In this document: piece by piece, positions 13,901 through 25,500 of the stretch
How positions within the stretch are numbered: position 1 is the stretch's first letter
Layout: each line of letters opens with the position of its first letter
Source of the DNA: Cyanoderma ruficeps
Taxonomy: Eukaryota; Chordata; Aves; Passeriformes; Timaliidae
NCBI GenBank assembly: GCA_008694505.1
Contig: VZDJ01007747.1
Location: 1,949,390 to 2,013,389 of the forward strand
Reading direction: 5' to 3'
Length of the DNA stretch: 64,000 nt
Notes under the pieces: generated by a model
What the model saw: only the letters and a program-made list of their open reading frames with translations
Database searches by the model: none
Told to the model about the DNA's origin: nothing
Translations under genes and position numbers: made by a program

Positions 13901-14100
13901 CTGTGTTTTATTTGTTGGACTATTCCTGCTGGTACTTCTTGGATATTTATAGTAAATACACAGGTAGGTGAGACTGATTTTGGTGATAGAGGAAGTTACA
14001 ATTAGCATGTTTGCTTTTTGTTCATTTATAAATGCTACGTACTTGTTCTTTGATTCTTTGTGGATGTGAATTTAGAAAGTGGTATTAATAAAGGCATATT
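7982..14100. other. Non-coding A/T-rich DNA, no gene seen
   Basis: Only short unrelated frames are present. T- and A-runs occur at 8511-8520 and 8539-8549, and a GTTT-rich simple stretch at about 10998-11036. AAAATGTTT with its exact complement AAACATTTT around 13155-13175 makes a tight A/T hairpin. Many AATAAA and TATA-like words are present, as expected from composition, and are not called as signals. Confidence 0.55.
12475..12540. repeat. T/G-rich low-complexity tract
   Basis: GTTGGTTGGTTTGTTTG-type sequence runs into a G5 and several T runs. This is simple sequence only. The complementary strand carries long A/C-rich frames that explain the Asn/Lys/Pro/Thr-rich translation there. Confidence 0.55.
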
Positions 14101-14103
14101 AAA

Positions 14104-14142
14104 TGTCATTGCCATTTTTTGTCATTGCCATGTCATTGCCAT
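14104..14142. repeat. Three copies of a 12-bp motif
   Basis: TGTCATTGCCAT begins at 14104, at 14120 and at 14131. Copies two and three overlap in a near-perfect tandem, and copy one is separated from them by a T run. Replication slippage is the simple explanation. Confidence 0.7.
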
Positions 14143-16330
14143 GTCCCACATATGTAGGACATGAAATGATTAATTTATGGCAGAAAAAAAGATCTTCACA
14201 AATTAACTCTGTATGTGTGTGCAGGATTGTACATGACTTGGTCAAAAATTTTTCTTCTTATCATGACAAAAGTTTATTGAACTATTAATAAAAAAGGAGT
14301 TTTAATTCTTTATTTATAAAGTCAAATTCACTTTTGCATATTGAGTAAATGAAAGCAGCAACTTAGAAAAATTCAACAAATGTGGAAGGGTTTTTATTGA
14401 GGTCAGACGCTTGTGAAATGAGCTGCTTTTACAATACGTGTGTTGGGAAGGAGGGGGGAAGAGAACAAAGGCAAAAAATGCTGCACTTTTAAAGGATCGT
14501 TAGTCTTTTGTTTCAGAACCTGAGAGCTAATTTTGTCAATGAAGACATTTTTCTAATTTTTCTTAGAAGCTAGAAAAGTATTTTTTCATACATTCACTTA
14601 GGAAAGGAAGAGTTCATAAAAATTTTGCAAATTAAATACCATATGCATGATATGTAATGGCAGTGCTGAGAATATTTGACTAGAGGCAGCCTTTCCCTAG
14701 ACTTTAGAAGGGTGAATATGAGGAAGATAGAGAACAAAGGAAAAATGAGACGTGGGAGGAGAGATTAAGGAAAAAAAAGAAAACGGCATACTTCATCAGT
14801 TTTATTTTCATGAGGAATAACCTGAAAATTAATAAAATTATAGCTCAAAAAAGAAATTTTTTTACATCATTGCCTTTGAGAAGAATACCCAACATTATTA
14901 GAAATTAATTCTGATGTTATCTTTTGAAGGTCAATTGAAGTTGTTCTCTTGGATATAGACCACCAATCAGGCATGTTATCTGTGCAATTAGAAGCAACAT
15001 GCTTCACTAAAGAGAGTGAAAACTACTGAAATTTACTCGGAGAGAAGAATATATGTCTTCATTTTATTACAACAATATTTCCAAGTGTAACAACATTAAT
15101 CTCTAGTTTTATACCTCACTTAATTCTGCAAAGACACATTATAAGACTTAAGAAAACAAAGATTAGAAAATGGGAACATGATTTTCAGGTTGGTTTTTTT
15201 TTGTAAGTAGATTCAGCAGTTCATAATTTTCTCTTTTTACATATTTATAAAATGCGATGTGATAACCTCAAATGAACGTTCAGTACAGGGACAGGAAATT
15301 GATAAATGAAATAATTTTTCTCTAACAAAAAGATTCCAAATAGTGTGTTGTAATATATAATGCATTTAATTTCTCTAAATTACTCAACTGGGACCTCAAT
15401 TTTTTTTTTTCCTTTCCTTTGTCATCCTCTCTGCACCACTCTTACCCAACTCCCCCTCCCACATTTCTAGGTGCATTATATGGAAATTACATGTTTTCAT
15501 AATTTTAATTCTTAGGGTTTTAAATTCACCTCTCAGACCTAATTAAGTTCATCCTGTTTCTTTCAAAGGTGCTGAACTGTGTCTCTCAGAGAAGGGGCTC
15601 AGCAGTGATCAGCCCTTCTGCAAATAACATACTGGAAATGTAGGCGCTTTTATTTTAGATAGTCAAATATTGATTCAGAAGGCTCATCTTAAGCCTTTTT
15701 CATTTGGAAATATACCTTTTGCTTCTTAATTTCTAAATTCTGCACTTTTTTAGCTTGAGTGGGCTACTGGTGGGACTAAACTGGTGGGACAAGTGGTCAA
15801 GTGGATGTGATTAAGGAACTGCTGGCTGATGTGCTTAAGATGCTGATTCTTTTCATATTTGAGTAGTAAAAATTGAAGTTGTGCTTCAACAAACTCCAGC
15901 CTTTCCTTTGGTATATACCAATGTTGTATTTCAACATATTAATACAAGAACATTTGATACTACAAAGCAAAAATGCTTGAATTATTGCATGAAATATAAA
16001 GAAAGGGTGTCAGTTTGTGGAAAGGTTATTTTAAAAAACTGAATATAAAATTTATTTGTATTGAGGGTTTCTCAAGGTTAAAAATAACCTTGGAAAAGAA
16101 TCTGTGTGACTAAAGAACACTCAAACTAGCTAGTGCTTGTTGACGTAACTTGGCTTTATACACTGCCGTTGTATTAAATGATTTGGAGTACACAAGGGTC
16201 TAGAACAATGTAACTGGTGGCTCCATGTGCTCATGTCCCTGTCGTGCCTTTGCTGCTTCACCCTCAGCAGCGATGCTGCCCCCAGACCCCTGCCTGTGCT
16301 TCTTGTGAGCTGCCCTGCATGGCAGCTCTC
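14143..16330. other. Non-coding A/T-rich DNA, no gene seen
   Basis: No open frame above about 60 codons is believable. A T-run and pyrimidine stretch lies at about 15400-15465. Nothing else stands out. Confidence 0.55.
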
Positions 16331-16367
16331 CCTGTGCCCTTCAACTCCAGCTGCCATCATGCAGGGC

Positions 16368-16433
16368 TTGGATGACAGGGATAATCGTGTGCCGACCCGG
16401 GGTTTGGATGACAGGGATAATCGTGTGCCGACC
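16368..16433. repeat. 36-bp tandem duplication in a CpG-bearing patch
   Basis: A 30-bp stretch starting TTGGATGACAGGGATAATCG is present at 16368-16397 and again, without a mismatch, at 16404-16433, a period of 36. The motif TGCAGGG flanks the pair on both sides (16360-16366 and 16434-16440), so the array may have had a longer history. Each copy carries two CpGs in a window where CpG is rare. Identical copies imply a recent duplication or ongoing length variation (a two-copy minisatellite). Confidence 0.85.
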
Positions 16434-16997
16434 TGCAGGGTATTTGTGCGACTCGCAAAGGTCTAGAGAAGGGGCCGTACGTCTTGCATGGCTGTGGGAT
16501 TTCCCTTCATGCATAAACCTCAAGCAGAGGCTGATTTTTAATGTTAGTACAAGAAATGAGGATCTGTCTTGTGGCGACAAATATTTCTGTAACTCTTGGC
16601 TCTTTCTTAGCTCAGTCTGTGAATCTTCTGAAATAAGAATTGCAAAACTGATGTTACTGTAATATTTGATATACGATAGTCTGTAGTGGAGAATAATTTC
16701 CTCTTCTCATTCATTCATTATTTGGAAAAACCAAAACAAACAAAGAAAAACCCTGAACAAAACAAAACCTCACTGAAATTAATCTGAAGTTTGTAACAAA
16801 TGAAACGGATTAATCGAATAATAAAACTGGGACATACGATTATCTTTAATAATATTCTAAAAACTCTGGTATTAAAGTTGCACCAGAAGAAATTGTTACA
16901 GTAGTTGGCAGTATCCTAGATATTTTTGTTCTCATTGATATATTTAATATAAATTAAGCCATAACTTATATTAATTTAAATTGCAATTCAGTTGTCC

Positions 16998-17054
16998 ATT
17001 ACAATAGATAATAATTTATATTACAATAGACAGAAAATTATATTGCAATATTTC
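16998..17054. repeat. 22-bp imperfect tandem repeat, about 2.5 units
   Basis: ATTACAATAGA begins unit one (16998-17019) and unit two (17020-17041). A shorter third unit starts ATTGCAATAT at 17042. The second halves of the units diverge slightly (ATAATTTAT versus AAAATTAT). It lies in a very A/T-rich stretch. Confidence 0.65.
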
Positions 17055-17099
17055 TCATTGCTGACATATTGAATTGATTTTTATTGCTTGTTTCCCTGA

Positions 17100-17141
17100 A
17101 AAAGTCCAAAAATCTTGTGGAAAAGTCCAAAAATCTTGTGG
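17100..17141. repeat. Perfect 21-bp tandem duplication
   Basis: The unit AAAAGTCCAAAAATCTTGTG plus a final G occurs at 17100-17120 and immediately again, identically, at 17121-17141. With no divergence, this is a recent slippage or an allelic two-copy repeat. Confidence 0.85.
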
Positions 17142-17514
17142 AACAATATAAAAATAAGGAAGCTTCTGGTTTTTAACTCTGTTGTCGTTTGTAGCTTTGG
17201 TGGTGTTCACTTATCTGTGATGATGTACCCATGCATAGCTAAATACATTTTATGTTTCTGCATGTTAGCATTTTTATTTTCTCTGTTTCTTTCTGGTAAA
17301 TCCTTCTGTGACTTAACTGTCAATTTTGATTTTAAAGGCCAGCTTTAGATTAAAGCCATAATTTAGCATTTAAAAATTATTTTGGAAACTTGTGGAAAAT
17401 TGAGTAAAAATGACTTCTATTGCAAAGGAGAGGACCAAATATTGTGTTTGCCATAACTGTACAAATTAATGACCCTTTCAGCTGCCCGAGGAGTAGAATA
17501 ATCTAGTTGTGTCT

Positions 17515-17752
17515 TTAAAAAAAGCCTAAACAACGAAACAAGTAAAAATGCACACAAAAGATCCCCAAACCAACACAAAAACCCTCAAAACTGATAAGCA
17601 ATATAAAGCCTAACTGGCAGTTATTTTGGAACTGGCCAAGGATGTGCCACTGATTTCAAGCATTTGGATGTGCGTGTCTCTTTAGATTTTTTTTTTGTTT
17701 CATTGTTTCTGCCTCTTTTTTTTTCTTCCCTTTTTTTTTTCTTCTTCATGCT
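17515..17752. repeat. A-rich then pyrimidine-rich low-complexity stretch
   Basis: An A/C-rich stretch occupies about 17515-17592. A T/C-rich tract with several T runs of 8-10 occupies about 17683-17745. Both are simple sequence. No coding or retroposon structure connects them. Confidence 0.5.
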
Positions 17753-20700
17753 TTATGTGAAATATTCCATCCTTTATTTGAAAGGTGAATTAACTTCTGG
17801 TATGGTATGAACTGAAGTTCTGAAAATCACATGGGAAGCATTAAATAGAAAGGCTTAGTCTGTACTATGAAAATTCTCATGTTCTTGTGTTGTCTCTTGT
17901 TTAAAATAGTTTCATTTATTATTGAAACATCACATCCCATTTCCAATTTCATTCTGGGGTTAGTGCTAACAAAGGGTTAAGAGTTTAGAAATGAACCTAA
18001 AATGTTGAACAGGGATGCTGATCCAGAAGAGGGAAATTTGTTCTGGCATGAAAAATATCTTCAAGATTCATTTTATCTAGCAGAAATTTTTCCCTCTGTC
18101 ATTCCTAATAGTTGGGAGGTTTAGGAGAGTGTGTGCTAAGAGGGAAGGGGGAACATATATGAGAATGGGTCCTCTCTCCAAACTCCTGAGCAGCAGATGG
18201 TATTTTCTGGAAATACTTAGGTCATACCAATAAATAAAGACCAGCACATGGTCCTAAGAAACAATGTTTTTTGCATGTACAGTAAAAAAAATAATAATCT
18301 AGCCTCGGAGTCACAGCTGCAATGGTGCAATGACTCATAGACTCTAAAGTGTGGGACACTCCCTTTATAAAATGGAGTGGAATGAACTGCTGTTCAGATG
18401 CAAAATCTTCTCTAAGACCCACAACTGAGCTTTGAACAGAAATGTTTTTACTTGTCAGCAAAAAAGTGGCTTACTTCAGAAGTAGAAAAGCAGGGAGCAG
18501 GATGAAAAAGCATACGACTAAGATATGAATATAAAGTGAGTTTTCCCCCTCCCCCCAAATCTTTTAGCAAAAAATTGAGATTCCTGTTTTGGTGGTTTGA
18601 TCCCCTTTTTATTTACTCCTCTGGATTTAAAAAATTATAATATTTTAAAAGTTGCTATAAGATGTATTTTAATGAAGTTCTTCCTTGGAGCATTGTACAT
18701 GTTCACTCTATTCAAGCACACAGACTATAGAAAAAAAGCTATTTTCTGTTCTCAATAAAAACTGTTTTAAGCAGACAATAAAATTTCTACAGTTTAAACT
18801 GGTTTTTTATACATAGATATTTTGCTGGAGGACTTAGAGCATTTGAGGGGAAAAAGAAAGTAGTTTTAATTAGAATTGCTATGGTTTACCCGCAGTAGCA
18901 TTGTTACTTGATGGTCTTAGACTATAAACAAGGTTTATAGAGATGGAACATGCAGTTTTCAGACTGATACAATTGCAAAAAAGGGTCTGCTGCTGAATGT
19001 GCAAATCCTTTTTTAAGTCACTTTTTACTAGTGCTTTAAATCCATGTTACTTTATGCCTGCTTATTCTTTAAAGTCTAGCAGTTAGTTAATAATGCCAAT
19101 ATATCATACTTGGCTGCTCTCCAAGCTGCTGTACATGAAGTCCAAGCAACTTAAGAGCACATCTGCATCCAGGGGTGCAGGCGTGGCAGCCAAGGGGAGC
19201 CCACGCACAACCCAGTCTGCTGGAGCAGTGGTCCCTGGGGTGTTGCACAGAACCAAGTGGGTTTTTCCACAGTTCGGACTGGATGGAAGTAAATGGAGTT
19301 GTGTATCTCCCTCTTTATTATTTATTGGTTTGGGAGGGAAAAAAAAAAGGCAAAAAAGAAAAAAGCAGCTACTTTCCTTCGCAACAGTGCAAATAATATG
19401 GGCCGGTTTCTGTTATGAAACTCTAAGTAAGGGAGGGATTTAAAAGTCCGAAGAGGATCCCTGTATGGGTGCAGATTTCCCTGGTGGGAGGAAATAGAAA
19501 GGTTTCCTGGAGGAGCCTGTAGAAGGGATTGTCTCTGTACCTGAAATGCTTCTGCAGGTACAGGGCCTGTGGAAGCCAGAGCCATGGGACTTGCTGAGAC
19601 GGACCCTTTGGTGGGCTGTACATTGTTATGTTGGCTGTACTATGCCAAATTTTATCCTTAAACATTGCTGTATTAATGTAATGATGTGCCCCTAGTATAG
19701 CAGACTGCAAAGCTGTGTCAGTCGGGGCACCCTCTCACTCCTGCTTTCTGATCACCTCTGTGGAGTGGAGCAGCCTGTATTTCTGATATATTTGTTGTAG
19801 GCCCAAGCACTTGGAAATGAACTGGGAGAAACCTTGCATTATATGGCACCACATGCATTCATATGGAAATATAAAGCTCAGTTCTCAGCCGGAACCGTTT
19901 TCCCATTTCATTTAAGCGCTGAACAAAACCAATCCTACCCTTATCTATAAAAGAAACTGTGATCACATATGATATGATCAAATGCCTTCCTTAACAGTGA
20001 TACCTGTAGGCTTCCATTGCTGTGGTGCTCTACTTGGGTTTTGTAGAAAGCTTCAAGACTCCCATGTGGAGGTTATTGTTACTGTGATCTGAAACAACAG
20101 TAGGGTAGTAACTTTCAGAGGAAAATGAATAGTGGTCCTTGGTGCTTCGTAACAAAAATCCTGGTCATCTGTGCCTGTGTATTAGGAAGCTCAAGTGGAT
20201 AGCAAAATTGTGTTAAATGTGCGAGACTACAAAAAGGGTGTGTTCTGAAATGCTGCCTTTCAAGAAATAATAGACTATGTTAATTAAAGTCTATAATTTT
20301 AACTGAAATGTGCCAGAGATAGTCTTTTAATATTTGGTGCCATCTTTTATCCATTTGGAAAACCACCATTTTTAAAGAATTCATTCTCCAAAGATATCCC
20401 ACAGTTGTGGACATATTTCTGTTTGACTCTATGCCAAATGAAGGAAAGGAAAAAAGTTTCAGCAAAGTAAGATCCCAAAATACAAAGAGAACCAATGTAG
20501 CTAAAGATAAGTATTATGAGAAAAATATATCCATATGCAAATAAATTATAGCAAATAATGGCACAGTCATGAAATTGTATATGCATACAGAGCCTTCCTA
20601 CATAATGCATGTTTCTGTGCCTTTGCTGAAAATTCAAAGCTTTTTGTAGGTACTGCTTTAGTAGTGTAATTTTCATTCAGATGTTAGCAAAATTTAAAGG

Positions 20701-20910
20701 ATCTCTAAACTGTTTTAAAATGGGAACCAATGCTGTGTAGTTTAGCAGTCCAAAATGCAGATATAAAAATTCTCCCAAACAACAACTCTACAGAGAACAT
20801 GAAATAAATCTACATGAGTCACAAAGATGTCATAAGAATTCAGATTTTCATTTTTGGTGAACTTGAAACTCTGCTGCTTCTTATTAAGAAAAATGTTCCT
20901 AGAAGTGGAG
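17753..20910. other. Non-coding DNA, no gene seen
   Basis: The 116-codon frame at 19093-19443 ends in a Lys/Arg-rich stretch that comes only from the A-run at about 19339-19366, and its reading has no family resemblance. The overlapping frames on both strands at 19175-19710 are composition effects in a slightly G/C-richer patch. Confidence 0.55.
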
Positions 20911-20916
20911 CAGTGT

Positions 20917-20950
20917 TAATTTTCTTAATAATGATACATTAAGAAAATTA
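20917..20950. repeat. Perfect 13-bp inverted repeat (A/T hairpin)
   Basis: TAATTTTCTTAAT (20917-20929) and ATTAAGAAAATTA (20938-20950) are exact reverse complements around an 8-base spacer. A further related arm, TTATTAAGAAAAAT, lies just upstream at about 20881-20894. The stem is entirely A/T but for one G-C pair. It is short for a microRNA precursor. It could be extruded as a cruciform or simply be a chance structure in A/T-rich DNA. Confidence 0.7.
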
Positions 20951-22370
20951 TTAGCATATCTTTCTTACAAGACAGAACACTGTCTTCTCAATTCCAAAGT
21001 CTTCAGGATGTGTTAGAAATGTGCGTATATATATGTGTGTGTACATAAAAATGTATTTTAAAAATCTATAGATCTAATTTTTAAAAAAAATTATATTTTC
21101 AAAACTGAATGACAGCATAATTCTGAATTTAAGTACTTTGACCAAGTAGTAATGTTGTTTCTACACAGAATTTCTCTCTTGTATCTTGGGTAAAAATGCA
21201 GCGTCTCTCTGTCTGGTCCTGTGCAACATGAAGCCTGCTACTGGCCAACACATAATTTTAGAATTTTAGTATTTCAGGAGCCTATACTTGTAGCCCTGGT
21301 GCAGCTGCTATGGATGTGTTTAAGCTTTTTATAAGCTCATGGACATAAAAAAACAAGAAGTCACAAAACTGGATGCTATAAAACAACACAGAAAGAAGCA
21401 CTCATGTTTTCAGTTTCTTAATCCATATCTTGATAAAATATTTAGTAAGGTGAACTGTGTCACGGGCAAATGCTGTGCGGGCATCTTGTTTTAATTCTGG
21501 TCTGCACTCACTAGCTCTGCAGGCTTGCATTTGATCTCTGAGCCAAGATAAAGCTCACAATGAGAACCAAACAGGGCAAATAAACAGAAATGTCTGCTTT
21601 GGTGAAGGGTGTAAAACAGAAGTATTCCACTAGGTCCAACAGTATGTGCCACCAGGCACTGTTATTCTCACAGCCATGGTTCTGAGACAGCATCCTCAGA
21701 CAGCAGTGACAAATTGTGGTGGTGGAGGAGACGTGGCGGCTGAACTCCAGGGAAAGTTGAGAGAGGTGGGTGCTTGGGAAAGGCACAGCTGCCCAGGGCA
21801 CCACAGTCACTGCTGTGCTACAAGCATAGTTAGCTTATAGTCCGTTTTACATTACCATGGCAGGCAAGGACGAAGATAAAACGAATGGATTTTCATTACC
21901 CTTTCCTAAGTGCAACTTTTATGTGCCTTACCCATCTGAGTCTTTGGTTTTATGTCACACTTCTGTGTAAAAATGTTTTTCTTAATTAATAATCCCTAAG
22001 AAACTGGTCATTATCAGCAATTTATGAGTACTTTGAAACTTAGGTCTGTCAGAGGATTATTTCCTCAAAAAGATGAGGGTTTGGGGGATGTTTCCTTTTT
22101 AATAGTTTCCAACTCATTGTTTGTTACAGCTAGATTTGGACACCACTAGAACATTTGTTCAGGATAATCTGTGGCTTCAGACTGCTTTCCATCACTGAGG
22201 AAACATGAGAGACTAAGTTCTTCGAACTCTAACCTTCCCCTTGTCTCCCTGTCTGAAAGGATGAGGGAACACATTTCAGAGTACAGTCGTTTAAATATTT
22301 AGTAGTGACTTTACTGCTTACTGCTCTTCATTTCAAAGGGGTTAGCCCCAGAAATAAGCACAGCTGCTGC
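20951..22370. other. Non-coding DNA, no gene seen
   Basis: This span contains a short TATA/TGTG simple stretch at about 21025-21046 and otherwise unremarkable sequence. The frame pair at 21511-21840 is on opposite strands and has no recognisable product. Confidence 0.5.
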
Positions 22371-22371
22371 A

Positions 22372-22402
22372 TACTCAGGAGTAAGTGTTTTCAGGATGGC
22401 GC
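22372..22402. mobile_element. Arm of an ancient palindromic repeat
   Basis: ACTCAGGAGTAAGTGTTTTC followed by AGGATGGCGCC matches, from memory, the right arm of the palindromic family whose ends read roughly CCTGATCCTGCAAACACTTAC...GTAAGTGTTTGCAGGATCAGG. The family is common in turtle and crocodilian genomes and occurs as relics in birds. Only one arm is visible here. It sits about 45 bp from a fuller copy, so the two may derive from one event or from nested insertions. Confidence 0.5.
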
Positions 22403-22448
22403 CTTAACACAGCATTTGTACAGGACTTGAATGGTATTAACAATTTTA

Positions 22449-22563
22449 GGTCCTGAACCTGCAAACACTTACGTGTTTCAGTAACTTTACTCTTGAGAAC
22501 AGTCTAACAGTACTCACATGAGTGTGATTATGGACACCAGTAAGTGCTCACAAGATCCTGGCA
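22449..22563. mobile_element. Ancient palindromic MITE-like repeat, both arms
   Basis: The left arm reads GGTCCTGAACCTGCAAACAC then TTACGTG...GTAACTTTACTC. The right arm reads ACTCACATGAGTG...CCAGTAAGTGCTCACAAGATCCTGGC. The arms are diverged reverse complements sharing the CACTTAC/GTAAGTG core and the outer CCTG.../...CAGG-like ends. The roughly 115-bp palindrome fits the turtle/crocodilian/bird repeat family as I remember it, probably a non-autonomous DNA transposon. No coding capacity is expected or seen. Heavy divergence means it is very old. Confidence 0.6.
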
Positions 22564-25500
22564 TTAGTTTTCAAAGGGACTGTAAACTCTATGGACCTTT
22601 GCAGAAATACATATACTGCAATGACCTGTGAAATTGCCACATATATATTTAGCTGTATGAAGTAAACTATCCATTGCTTGTACTCAGTTCTGTGAATGTT
22701 TGAATGAATGAGTAGATTTACCCATGCAAGTAAACCAAAGCAAATATAAGAAATGATAGGTGATTGCTTACAAGAGTAAAGATGGACATACACATACATG
22801 TCTGTCCTGCACACTTTACTGTTAAAAGATGTGGTTTTATTCCATGTGTGGAATCACAAATACAGTGCTCTGGATTCAAATACCATAAGAAAAATAAACC
22901 AGTGAGTTTGCAGGGGTAAAACAGAATCAACCAAAAATCTCCTCTTAAAAGATATCTGGTAATTGCAGTGAGGGTGAATCAAAAAACTACTGGAAAAATT
23001 AGTAATTTTAGTTTTGTTTTTAGATCTTTTAAAAATGAATGTATATAAAATATGTATATAAATTACGTCACTGAACCAAAAATGGCACAATGACATTACT
23101 AGCTCCTGCTTCTTTTTGTTCCCTGTCTTCTGTTGCATTTGGATGGTAATATGTTGTGTAGTTATCTTTTCATTAAGAAATAATCAGCATTTCATGTTTC
23201 TGGGCTCTTAAAGATAAGAAAAATCAAGAAAGGCAGTATCTCTGTGTTCTTTAGTATATAGGGCAGATAATACAGAAGGCAATAAAACAAAGAGGTCTTT
23301 TTCTTATTAGGAATGGAAAACCAAATAACTTCTTAAACAGAACTGTGAGGTAGTGCTTGGTCATAGACCTGAAGTCACGGAAAGTCATGTTTATAACTCT
23401 TCCAAGATAACGACCAGGGTTGTTCTCTAATAGAAGTAAGAGAGACAATTCCGTTGAAGCAGATTAAATATTTTCATCGTGTTTTAAAAAGCATTCTTGT
23501 GAGTTTGTCCCATTTGTTAGAGGACGTAGAATGGATATACTGTGTCTGTGTTCAGATGCAAACTAGGCTTTTGCTTCACAGAGCCGCCTGAACTTAAAAT
23601 ATCAATGTCTGAGAATTGAGTAATACATTCTACTGTTTAAGAAAGTTGTGCTAACATATTAAGCATTTAAATATCAGGCTTTCTTTTTTAGGTATTATTG
23701 GAGAGTTACTTGGGGACTGCTATTATGCCTTCTAGTTGCTATGGAAACTTTTTAATACCAGCAGTTTGGGAACAAGAAATTGGAAGTAATTTTTGCATTC
23801 CTAAATCCAGTTTCCTAGTAATAAAAGGGACAATTTTGGATTATTAGATTGTTACCAAAGCTTTCCACAAGATCTTAGTGTTATTAATCTACAGATACAG
23901 GACAGAAAAAATTATACTAATAAACTTTCACAAAGAAATAAAAAGAAATGATGATAATTATTTTTTCTTCTTGTGGAAACTAATCAATTCAAACCCTAAA
24001 ATTTTAATATATTCTCACAAAAATGCATAGCTGATCAAAAACTGAGTTTTGTACAAACCCAAAATAACTTCTAAATTATTTTATTAAAAAGTTGAGAGGA
24101 TTATGACTAAAACTCAATAATTATTACGCGAAACATATATGCTCTCAAAATATTTAATGTATTGTGTTTGTTCACTTCATGTAATCTTGTTAAAATAGTG
24201 TTAAAATAGAAAACATTTATTAATATGATGAAAATTTTATACTCATTTGGGAGCATGGTGATAGGGACCCTTTATTTGTAGTTTTCGATGCAGTAACATA
24301 CCTAGAATTACTGAAAAATGCTAAAACAGTTTTGAAAACAGAAACACTTGAGCTGGCTAATTCTTTTTTAATATTAGAAGGTAAACTAAACCCACTACAA
24401 AGCAATAATTATTTTAATTTATTTGCAAAATTATTTTAAAAGAGGTGTTTTCTTGTATTTTCTAGTTATAAGTTTTTAGCTTTTTAGAGAATTTAACTGA
24501 TTCTCAATAACTAATGTTTTTTGTTGTTAATTTCTCGTGGTAAGATATTAGTAAACAAGATTTGAAGGAATTATTTTTTTATTTGAATCTGAAAAAAATT
24601 CTTCCAATGTAATTTTATTACTAAAATTGTTGTTTTCATGTTTATCCAATTTGGTAAAAGTTTCATTTACTCCTGGTAAAGTAATTTAATTTTGGCACGA
24701 AAAGTCTAACTACTCTAAAAAATTTTGTAACATTGTTACTCTTCTCTTTGAAAAGAACAGCTTTCTTAAGAAACATAATTGGAATTTTAAAATGTGACAT
24801 CAGAAATAAAACATTGGCAAATGTAACCTGCATATGGACTGAAAATTTTCTTAGGGTATTTAATTTTAATAATATATTTTTGTTTCAAACTAGTTTGAAT
24901 TTCACCTGGAAATTTGTGTTTTAGGAGGTACCTAATATTTTATAAAATTAATGTTCAAAGTTAGCATAAAAATTTGAATTTAAATATTGATTAGATCTCT
25001 TAATTTTGCTTTCCTGCTTGTGGACTTGTCAATTGATTTCCACAGGGATATGAAAAATAGGTTTTAGACAGAGATAATCCACTATAATCCCAAAACAGAA
25101 ATCAGAGGACAAAATGGTCACAGCAATAAATTATTCTTTTAAACATTCTTGTTACCTTGATTCCTCCAAAATTTTCCAAATCCCCTGCTTAAGGTCACAG
25201 GAAATATGAACCTCACCAAAAACTTAAAATAAAGAGGTTGATAATACATTTAAAAAATATGGATTATTTAAAATAACATTATTTAATTATATTAATTGCC
25301 ATTTATTCTTTTAAATTGCTAGTCATATTTATAGTAGTGGCATTTTTCACTATCTCTCTATTGCTTGGAAATTCTGTTTTCATTGATTAGATAAAGTTTT
25401 AAAATATTCCAGACAGTTCAAAGTTGGCTCCAGTCATTTCACATCAATCTATACAAAAACATGTGTTCTCATAGACAGATGGGCACAGACCAACTTCTGT

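Noticed and set aside
22645..22665. TTAGCTGTATGAAGT resembles part of mature miR-9
   Set aside because: Only the 3' part matches, the seed is absent and there is no hairpin.
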